11,667 nt of DNA. Source: Betaproteobacteria bacterium. GTDB lineage: Bacteria; Pseudomonadota; Gammaproteobacteria; Burkholderiales; Burkholderiaceae_C. The notes under the pieces were generated by a model. It saw only the letters and a list, made by a program, of their open reading frames with translations. It was not told where the DNA came from and did no database searches. The stretch lies in assembly GCA_005882155.1 (NCBI GenBank), contig VBCQ01000299.1:1-11667 (forward strand), in the 5' to 3' direction. The position numbers and the translations under genes are program-made. Each line of letters begins with the position of its first letter. Position 1 is the first letter of the stretch. This document shows positions 1-5,742 of the stretch, piece by piece.

Positions 1-218
1 CGCTGCTCGCGCAAAGCTTCAACGACGAAGAGCTGCGCCAACTGATCGCGCTGCTCGAGTCGCCGGTAAAAAAGAAGTTCGAGCAGATGCTGCCGCAATT
101 CGAGCGCGCCTTCGGCGAAAAGATCGCCGCCGAAAGCCGCACCGCGATCGACCCGAAGCTGCAGGCGATGACGCAAAGCGTCGGGCTGAAGCTGCGCGGC
201 GCAACGATGACGCCTTGA
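1..218 (+). CDS. DUF2059-like protein, C-terminal fragment
   Basis: The 3' end of a gene that starts left of the window. The frame opens at base 3 and gives 71 residues before TGA at 216-218. Visible motifs are FNDEELRQLIALLESPVKKKF followed by a charged helical tail ending in LRGATMTP. The pattern 'F..eEL..li.lleSP..kKf' is typical of the DUF2059 domain, which is found in small, usually secreted or periplasmic proteobacterial proteins of unknown function. The signal peptide and N-terminal part are outside the window, so export cannot be checked. The next gene starts 14 bases after this stop, so the two may be cotranscribed. The family assignment rests on a short stretch and is tentative; that the reading frame is real is supported by its codon pattern and by the ribosome binding site that follows directly. 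Confidence 0.65.
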   Translation, partial: LLAQSFNDEELRQLIALLESPVKKKFEQMLPQFERAFGEKIAAESRTAIDPKLQAMTQSVGLKLRGATMTP

Positions 219-223
219 GGAGG
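218..223 (+). promoter_or_regulatory. Ribosome binding site of the WS/DGAT gene
   Basis: A full AGGAGG lies 9 bases before ATG at 233 and overlaps the upstream stop codon. It decides the start: the TTG at 215, which would add six residues, has no such site, whereas ATG 233 does. Confidence 0.8.
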
Positions 224-232
224 ACTCGTTCC

Positions 233-1615
233 ATGGACCCCTTTCGCGTTCGCACCATGGCCAGCGCCGACCATGCGTGGCTGCGCATGGACTGCGCCGA
301 AAACCTGGTCGTCATCCACCTCGCATTCGTGTTCGCTGCCGAGCTCTCGCTCGCTGCGGTGCGTGAGCGACTGCAGTCGCAACTCGTGCCGCACCACCAG
401 TTCACGCACCGTGCAGTGCGCGGTTGGCTGCGCTCGCATTGGGTCGTCGATGAACGGTTCAGCATCGATCGGCATCTCAGCGAACACTGCTTGCCCGTTG
501 GCTCGGGCGTGCGCGAGCTGAAGGCCTGGATGTCGGGCCAAGCCTGCGAAGCGCTGCCCGACGACCGACCGCTGTGGCAGGCGACGCTCGTTCGCGGCAT
601 CGATGGTCGCTCGGCCCTCGTGATGCGAGTTCATCACAGCCTCGCTGACGGCGTGTCGCTGATGGACCTGATCGGCGGCATGACTGAGATCGCCGACGGC
701 GAGCATTTCATCGCGCCGGCATGCGCGAGCCCGCGCGACGCGTTGAGCGCGCGTGTGCTGCTGATGCGCGCGCCGCGGGTGCTGATCGACGCGCTGCAGA
801 TGCTCTTCATGCGCCGCGACCGGCCGAGCAAGCTGAAGGGCGAGCCGGGGCGCGACAAAGCCGTCGCGTGGTCCGATGCGCTGTCGCTCGCCGCGACGCG
901 CGAGGTCGCGCAGCGACACGGCGCGACGGTCAACGACGTGATGCTTGCCGTCATTGCCGCTGCGCTGCGCCGCCAGTTGCACGCCCAGGGCCAGGCGCAG
1001 ATCGCGGCGCCGCTGCGCTGCGTGATCCCGATGAACATGCGGCCACCTGGCGATGGCCACCTGCTCGGCAACCAGTTCGGCCTCGTCGGCCTGCAGTTGC
1101 CGGTGCATCTGTCCGACCCGCTGCAGCGACTGCACACCGTTCGCGATGGCATGACGGCGTTGAAGCGAGGTCTGCAAGGCCAGCTCGCACTCGCACTGGT
1201 GCGCTTCGCCGGCGTGCTGCCGCTGGCGCTGCAGCGCGCGGTGCTCGGCATCTTTTCGCGCCGCTGCACCCTGATCGTTACCAACGTCATCGGCCCGGCC
1301 GAGCGGCGCAGCGTCGCCGGCGTTCGGATGGACGAGCTGATGCTGTGCGTGCCGCAAGGGATGACAGTGGGAGTCGGCGTGTCGATCGTGTCCTACGCCG
1401 GAAGCGTGCGCATCGGCTTCCTCGTCGACGACAAGCTGATGCCCGACAGCGCTGCTGCGGCGGCATCGATTCGCGCCTGCTTCGAACAGCTTCGCCGCAG
1501 CGCCTGCGCGCCGCTCGCGCTGCCCGCGCCCGCGCTCGGCGAGGTGTCGGCGGCCAATGAAGAGGCGTTCTGGTCGCCGCCGATCGCGCTCGACCACGAG
1601 CTCGGCTCGCGATGA
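233..1615 (+). CDS. Wax ester synthase / acyl-CoA:diacylglycerol acyltransferase (WS/DGAT)
   Basis: A 460-residue O-acyltransferase, the usual length for bacterial WS/DGAT. The family transfers an acyl group from acyl-CoA to a fatty alcohol (wax ester) or diacylglycerol (triacylglycerol), typically at the inner membrane and forming lipid inclusions. The catalytic HHxxxDG motif is intact as HHSLADG at residues 134-140. Other family marks are the N-terminal SADHAWLRMD (11-20), PLW at 113-115, NDVMLA at 234-239, PMNMRP near 266-271 and NVIGP at 351-355. The start is ATG 233, chosen for its AGGAGG. It ends at TGA 1613-1615, overlapping the ATG of the following lipoprotein gene by four bases. With the acyl-CoA reductase two genes downstream, wax ester synthesis is the more likely main role, but substrate preference cannot be read from sequence. 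Intact motifs suggest an active enzyme. Confidence 0.93.
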   Translation: MDPFRVRTMASADHAWLRMDCAENLVVIHLAFVFAAELSLAAVRERLQSQLVPHHQFTHRAVRGWLRSHWVVDERFSIDRHLSEHCLPVGSGVRELKAWMSGQACEALPDDRPLWQATLVRGIDGRSALVMRVHHSLADGVSLMDLIGGMTEIADGEHFIAPACASPRDALSARVLLMRAPRVLIDALQMLFMRRDRPSKLKGEPGRDKAVAWSDALSLAATREVAQRHGATVNDVMLAVIAAALRRQLHAQGQAQIAAPLRCVIPMNMRPPGDGHLLGNQFGLVGLQLPVHLSDPLQRLHTVRDGMTALKRGLQGQLALALVRFAGVLPLALQRAVLGIFSRRCTLIVTNVIGPAERRSVAGVRMDELMLCVPQGMTVGVGVSIVSYAGSVRIGFLVDDKLMPDSAAAAASIRACFEQLRRSACAPLALPAPALGEVSAANEEAFWSPPIALDHELGSR

Positions 1616-3000
1616 TGCGTTGGCGATGGCTTGCCGCATTCCGCGCGCCTTGCATCGCGCTGCTGCTCGCCGCGCTCGGTGCTTGCGGTGGCGGCGACTC
1701 CGACAACGGCGGCTCGACACCGGCGAACGGCACGTCCGCTGGCAGCTTGTCGCTCGGGCTCGCCGGTGGCGCGCCGGCCAGCTACGCGCATGTCTGGGTG
1801 ACGGTCTCGGCGGTGGCGCTGAACACTGACGCGAACCGTCCGTGGTCGGCGAGCGATGCGACGTGGCTGCAACTGCGCCTGGACGCGCCGAAGACCATCG
1901 ATCTCGTCGCCGTGACCAACGGTACGATCGCGCCGCTGCTCACCGGCAAGAACCTGAGCGCCGCTAGCTATGCGCAGATGCGATTGATCGTGTTGCGTCA
2001 CGACCAGCCGCTCGCCGATTCGGCGAAAGCGCTAGCTCTCGCCGCCAACGATCAGGTCGACGTCGTCGATGCCGGCGGCGTCGTGCAGCATCAGCCACTC
2101 GAGATCGCCGACGCAGCGCTCGCGGTGCGCGTCGGCGCGAGCCTCGTCGTTGCCGCAGGCGTTGCGAGCGACATCACGCTGCAATGGGACATCGAGCACA
2201 GCCTCGTTCGCTTCGCCGGCAACACAGGCAGCGAGCGCTTCAGCGTGCGAGCCGACCTGCGCGCCTACGACCTCGCGAAAACCGGCGCGATCGTCGGCAT
2301 CGTCGACAAGTCGCTGTTCTGCGCGAGCGGCGCTCAGAACGGCTGCATAGACGAGGTCGTCGCAAGCGCGCATCTACCGAGCGACGACGGCCGCATCAAG
2401 CAAAGCGTGCGCTCGACACCGGTGGTCGTCGGCGACACCTACGCGGTGTTCGCGCTGTACCCGCTGCCGCCGCTGGCCAGCGGGCAAACTTTCGACGTCG
2501 TGATTCGCGGTCGCAACATGCGAACGATGGTCGTTCGCGGCGTGCCGGCCAGCGCGGCCGATCTGCTCGCCGCGACACCGACGCAGCTCGGCGCGAATCC
2601 GCCGGACCCCGCGCATCCGCTGCCGCTCGCGCCAGTGCTCAGCGCCCAAGGCGATGGTCACGCGACGCTCGCGCAACCGCTCGCGGCCGGCGCTGCGCAA
2701 CTGGTGTTCGGCCAAACGCTGCAAGGGTTCGCCGAGCTGCCGCTCGAGCTCGTCGTCGCAAACACCGACCCGAACAGCGGCTTGTTGACGCGCGCGGTCG
2801 TGTTGCCGAGCGGGCCGCTGCGCGTGGCCGACGACTCGGCGACCGCGCCGCTCGTCTTCACCGACATGACGCCGCAGGAAGGCGCCGACGCATTCAGTGT
2901 GATGAGCCGCGGCGCGTTCGGCGACGCGGTGGGTGCGACCCGCGTGATCGTCGTGCCGGGCGGTGCCAGCGTGTCGTTCGTCGCCCCCGAGCCGCCATGA
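1612..3000 (+). CDS. Predicted DUF4382-type lipoprotein
   Basis: A 462-residue protein with a lipoprotein signal peptide: basic N-terminus (MMRWRW), hydrophobic core and lipobox LGAC, giving a lipidated cysteine at residue 25, followed by GGGDSDNGG, a flexible Gly/Ser/Asn linker. Residues from about 43 (AGSLSLGLAGGAPASYAHVW) to about 190 fit DUF4382, a beta-rich domain of unknown function in bacterial surface or periplasmic lipoproteins. The C-terminal half is beta-rich, Ala/Pro-rich, and not assigned by me. Cys237 and Cys245 could form a disulfide in the periplasm. The start overlaps the WS/DGAT stop as ATGA and lacks a clear Shine-Dalgarno, which suggests translational coupling; ATG 1615 is an in-frame alternative. 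Lying between wax synthase and acyl-CoA reductase genes, it may serve the same lipid pathway, but that is inference. It could equally be an unrelated envelope protein. DUF4382 assignment is moderate to good; the lipoprotein call is strong. Confidence 0.85.
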   Translation: MMRWRWLAAFRAPCIALLLAALGACGGGDSDNGGSTPANGTSAGSLSLGLAGGAPASYAHVWVTVSAVALNTDANRPWSASDATWLQLRLDAPKTIDLVAVTNGTIAPLLTGKNLSAASYAQMRLIVLRHDQPLADSAKALALAANDQVDVVDAGGVVQHQPLEIADAALAVRVGASLVVAAGVASDITLQWDIEHSLVRFAGNTGSERFSVRADLRAYDLAKTGAIVGIVDKSLFCASGAQNGCIDEVVASAHLPSDDGRIKQSVRSTPVVVGDTYAVFALYPLPPLASGQTFDVVIRGRNMRTMVVRGVPASAADLLAATPTQLGANPPDPAHPLPLAPVLSAQGDGHATLAQPLAAGAAQLVFGQTLQGFAELPLELVVANTDPNSGLLTRAVVLPSGPLRVADDSATAPLVFTDMTPQEGADAFSVMSRGAFGDAVGATRVIVVPGGASVSFVAPEPP

Positions 3001-3023
3001 CGCGGCCGGCCATGCGAATCAAT

Positions 3024-3042
3024 GCCCCGGATCGGGCTTTTT
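3024..3042 (+). other. Weak terminator-like hairpin with T5 tract
   Basis: In the 55-base gap between the lipoprotein and reductase genes, GCCC (3024-3027) and GGGC (3034-3037) can form a 4-bp stem with a 6-base loop, followed directly by five T. The form is that of an intrinsic terminator, but the stem is very short. At best it would reduce, not stop, transcription into the reductase gene. Confidence 0.25.
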
Positions 3043-3046
3043 CTGC

Positions 3047-3051
3047 GGAGG
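3047..3051 (+). promoter_or_regulatory. Probable ribosome binding site of the fatty acyl-CoA reductase
   Basis: GGAGG lies 4 bases before an in-frame GTG at 3056. The spacing is short but usable. It is the best site in the gap and is the reason GTG 3056 is preferred over the overlapping GTG at 2963. Confidence 0.5.
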
Positions 3052-3055
3052 CAAG

Positions 3056-4678
3056 GTGAAGAACGGGAAAGGCATTGCGAGCGTCGGCAGCAGCAGCCGC
3101 GCGAACGGCGTGAACAGCGTCGGCAGCGTCGCGACTCGCATCAGCGCGAACGAGCCGCTGTCCGTCGCCGCCGCACTCGCCGGTCAACGCGTGCTGATCA
3201 CCGGCACGACCGGCTTCATCGCCAAGGCCGTGCTCGAGAAGCTCGTGCGCGACGTGCCCGGCATCGCGAGCATCGTCGTGCTGCTGCGCGGCAGCCGTGC
3301 ACAGCCGGACGCGGCGCAGCGCTTTCAGGCCGAGGTGCTGCGCGCGAGCGTGTTCGACCGCTTGCGGCGCGACGACCCGCAGCGCCTGCACGACGCGTGT
3401 CGCCGCATGCGCGTGGTCAGCGCCGATCTTGCCAAGCCCGATCTGGGGCTGTCACCCGACGCGTTCGCCGCACTCGCGCGCTACATCGATGTGATCGTCA
3501 ACGTCGCGGCGAGCGTCGACTTCCGCGAGCCGCTCGACCAGGCACTCGCAATCAACACGCTGTCGCTGAGGGCGCTGACGAAGCTCGCGCGTGCGGCCGG
3601 CGGCATCCCGCTGGTCCAGGTCTCGACCTGCTATGTGCATGGCCATCATCGCGGCATGATTCGCGAGGCGCTCGCGCCGCCGGCACGCTCAGCCGTCGCG
3701 CGCAATCCGAACGGGCACTGCGACGTCGACGGATTGGTCGCCGAGCTGCAATCCAAAGCTGCCGACGTGAAGCAGCGAATCACCGACCCCGACGCGCGAT
3801 CACAGGCCTTGATCGCGCTCGGCATCCGCGAGGCGCAGCGCCGCGGCTGGAACGACACCTACACCTTCACGAAGTGGCTCGGCGAGCAGGTGGCTTGCGC
3901 CGGGATGGCCGGCGGCACGCTGACGATCGTTCGGCCATCGATCGTCGAGAGCGCCTGGCGCGAGCCGCAGCCGGGCTGGATCGAAGGGATGAAAGTCGGC
4001 GACGCGATCGTGCTCGCGTATGCGCGCGGCAAGACCACGCTGTTCCCGGCCCGGCCGGCCGGCATTGCCGACATCGTCCCGGTCGATCTGGTCGCCAACA
4101 GCATCGTCCTCGCGACCGCACAAGCACTCGCGCGGCCGGGCCAGCGGCGCATCGTGCAGGCGTCGAGCAGCACGCGCAATCCGGTGCGCGTCGGCGACTA
4201 CATCGACCTGTGCCAGAGCGAGATGCGCGACAACGCCGCGGCGTATCCGCGCTTGATTCGGCGGCCGCTGGCTCGGCCGTTTCGCACGATCCCGCGCTGG
4301 CTCTTCATCGGCTATCTGAGCGTCGCCTATGCCGCGGCAAACGCGGCCAACGCTGTCGCGCGCTGGCTCGGCGCCGACGCCAATCTCGCGCTGTTCGATC
4401 GGCTGCAGACGACGCGCGAGCTCGCGATCGTGTTCTCGTTCTATACCTCGCCGCGCTACGTCTTCGACAACCGCGAGCTGCTCGCGATGGCGGCCGAGTT
4501 CAGCGATGCCGATCGCCAGCGCTTCGAGGTCGACCCGCGCTGCTTCGACTGGCCGAGCTACGTCGCTCGCGTCCACCTGCCCGGGCTCGAGCGCTTTGCG
4601 CTGAGGAACACGCGTGCCGAAGAGGCGGCCGTGCCGGCTACGACGACAGCGTCGCTGGCTCGCTCGCCGAGCGCATAA
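3056..4678 (+). CDS. Fatty acyl-CoA reductase (alcohol-forming, FAR / NAD_binding_4 type)
   Basis: A 540-residue extended short-chain dehydrogenase. The Rossmann motif TGTTGFIAK is at residues 49-57, the strand-4 motif VSTCYVHG at 189-196, and the catalytic YxxxK at Y269-K273 within YTFTKWLGE. Then follow RPSIVES (293-299) and DIVPVDLVANSI (339-350), as in FAR proteins. The C-terminal part (about 465-516, with SPRYVFDN and FDWPSYV) matches the FAR_C/male-sterility domain. Such enzymes reduce long-chain acyl-CoA with NADPH to fatty aldehyde and alcohol, the alcohol substrate for wax ester synthase. The gene follows the WS/DGAT and lipoprotein genes on the same strand. The start is uncertain: GTG 3056 has GGAGG upstream, while GTG 2963 would overlap the lipoprotein gene and add a 31-residue stretch without conserved features. 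The first 40 residues are low in conserved character, so a later start is also possible. The 3' end overlaps the convergent hydrolase gene by 41 bases. Full reduction to alcohol, as opposed to stopping at aldehyde, is inferred from the domain type. Confidence 0.87.
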   Translation: MKNGKGIASVGSSSRANGVNSVGSVATRISANEPLSVAAALAGQRVLITGTTGFIAKAVLEKLVRDVPGIASIVVLLRGSRAQPDAAQRFQAEVLRASVFDRLRRDDPQRLHDACRRMRVVSADLAKPDLGLSPDAFAALARYIDVIVNVAASVDFREPLDQALAINTLSLRALTKLARAAGGIPLVQVSTCYVHGHHRGMIREALAPPARSAVARNPNGHCDVDGLVAELQSKAADVKQRITDPDARSQALIALGIREAQRRGWNDTYTFTKWLGEQVACAGMAGGTLTIVRPSIVESAWREPQPGWIEGMKVGDAIVLAYARGKTTLFPARPAGIADIVPVDLVANSIVLATAQALARPGQRRIVQASSSTRNPVRVGDYIDLCQSEMRDNAAAYPRLIRRPLARPFRTIPRWLFIGYLSVAYAAANAANAVARWLGADANLALFDRLQTTRELAIVFSFYTSPRYVFDNRELLAMAAEFSDADRQRFEVDPRCFDWPSYVARVHLPGLERFALRNTRAEEAAVPATTTASLARSPSA

Positions 4679-5621
4679 CCGACACGGGCTCGAAGCGCTG
4701 CGTCAGCCAACGCGCGATGTCGGCATGGACCTCGCGGCGGTTGATCTCGTTGAGCATCTCGTGGCGGCCTTGCGAATAGAACTGCGTCTGCACATCGGGC
4801 GCGCCGACGCCGCGATAGCACTCGGCGAGTTGTTCGATGCCGCGTCCGCCCTGGCTCACCGGGTCGCGTGTGCCGGCGAGCATCAGCGCGGGCAAATGCC
4901 AGGGGATGTCGACGCCGCGGCGCTCGAGGGCTTCGAGCTCGACGATGCCGCCGAGCTGATCGACCCAGAATTGCGCGCTGCAGGTGAAGCCGCACAGCGG
5001 ATCAGCGATGTAGCGATCGACCTCATTCGAATCGCGGCTCAGCCAGTCGGATCGAGTGCGCGCCGGAAAGAACTTCAGGTTGAAGCTGCCGAAGCTCAAC
5101 GCCGCCATCAGCTTGCTCGGCGCGCGCGGGCCGATGCGCCGCGCGTCGAAGCGCGCAATCGCTCGCGCGATCTTCGCGACGGCTCCGAGGCGCACACCAG
5201 TCGCCGAAATGACGAGGCCCGAGAGCGTGTCGGCGTGGCGCAGCGCGTAGTGGCGTGCGATGAACGCGCCCATGCTGTGGCCGAACAGGATGCGCGGCAC
5301 GCCGGGGTGACGAACGCCGATCTCGCGATTGACTTGCAGCGCGCCATCGATGACGAGATTCCAGCCGTCGGCGTCGGCGAAGTGACCGATCGGCCCATCG
5401 GCATCGATGCTCTGGCCATGGCCGGGGTGGTCCCAGGCATAGACGGCGAAGCCGTTCGCGGTCAGTGCAGCAGCGAACTCGCGATAGCGCAAGCAATGCT
5501 CGGCCATGCCATGCGCGATCTGCACGGCACCGCGCAGCGGCGCGTCGGTGTCGGGCAGCCACTGGATCGCGAAGAGAGATTTGCCGCTGGAGGTGAGAAC
5601 GCGGAAGGGGGTTTCGTGCAT
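4638..5621 (-). CDS. Alpha/beta hydrolase, monoacylglycerol lipase / lysophospholipase type
   Basis: A 327-residue serine hydrolase of the Hydrolase_4 (serine aminopeptidase S33, PldB/COG2267) group. Numbered from the MHETPF start: oxyanion region HGMAEH (37-42), DHPGHGQS (64-71), nucleophile elbow GHSMG with Ser116, acid Asp253 in GTRDPVS, and base His287 in GRHEML. The full catalytic triad is therefore present. Relatives hydrolyse monoacylglycerols, lysophospholipids or other carboxylic esters, usually in the cytosol or at the membrane; no signal peptide is seen. The start ATG at 5621 fits the domain start; ATG at 5666 would add 15 residues (MGQCAAFAEPLSSPS) but sits in the loop of a hairpin, and neither has a clear Shine-Dalgarno. 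It reads toward the wax ester genes and overlaps the reductase end by 41 bases. A role in turning over acylglycerols or wax esters is possible but based on position only. Confidence 0.88.
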   Translation of the reverse strand: MHETPFRVLTSSGKSLFAIQWLPDTDAPLRGAVQIAHGMAEHCLRYREFAAALTANGFAVYAWDHPGHGQSIDADGPIGHFADADGWNLVIDGALQVNREIGVRHPGVPRILFGHSMGAFIARHYALRHADTLSGLVISATGVRLGAVAKIARAIARFDARRIGPRAPSKLMAALSFGSFNLKFFPARTRSDWLSRDSNEVDRYIADPLCGFTCSAQFWVDQLGGIVELEALERRGVDIPWHLPALMLAGTRDPVSQGGRGIEQLAECYRGVGAPDVQTQFYSQGRHEMLNEINRREVHADIARWLTQRFEPVSVMRSASEPATLSS

Positions 5622-5653
5622 CGATGGCGACGATAGCGGTTCAGCGAATGCAG

Positions 5654-5678
5654 CGCATTGGCCCATCGAGCCAATGTG
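5654..5678. repeat. Short inverted repeat (hairpin)
   Basis: CATTGGC (5656-5662) and GCCAATG (5670-5676) form a 7-bp perfect stem with a 7-base loop, extendable by one G-T and one C-G pair. It lies just upstream of the hydrolase start at 5621 and holds the alternative ATG 5666 in its loop. No T-tract follows on either strand. Confidence 0.6.
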
Positions 5679-5681
5679 TTA

Positions 5682-5732
5682 TCCCGTCTCCACGGGCCAC
5701 GAAGGGGTCCCTTCGTGGCCCGTGGAGAGGGA
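5682..5732. repeat. Perfect 20-bp inverted repeat downstream of the glutamate dehydrogenase
   Basis: The arms 5687-5706 and 5709-5728 are perfectly complementary over 20 bp with a 2-base centre (GT). With one bulged G the stem extends to 5682-5732. It starts 10 bases after the dehydrogenase stop codon, so it may act as that gene's transcription terminator and as a barrier before the hydrolase gene. There is no U-tract on either strand, so it is not a classical intrinsic terminator; a dispersed palindromic repeat or a 3'-end stabilising stem are alternatives. The repeat itself is certain, its function is not. Confidence 0.85.
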
Positions 5733-5742
5733 GTAATTCAAA

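Noticed and set aside
2963..3055. GTG 2963 as the start of the fatty acyl-CoA reductase
   Set aside because: It has no good ribosome binding site, overlaps the lipoprotein gene and adds a low-complexity stretch without conserved features; GTG 3056 has GGAGG.
3022..4779. A 585-codon open frame overlapping the fatty acyl-CoA reductase on the same strand
   Set aside because: Its product is an extreme arginine-rich string with no motifs; it is the +1 shadow of the reductase gene, which carries all the SDR and FAR motifs.
4614..5636. A 340-codon plus-strand frame opposite the alpha/beta hydrolase
   Set aside because: The minus strand shows a complete serine hydrolase triad; the plus frame has no recognisable domain and typical antisense composition.
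5682..5732. The hairpin as a classical Rho-independent terminator
   Set aside because: No T-run follows the stem on either strand, so it is listed as a repeat with possible terminator action only.
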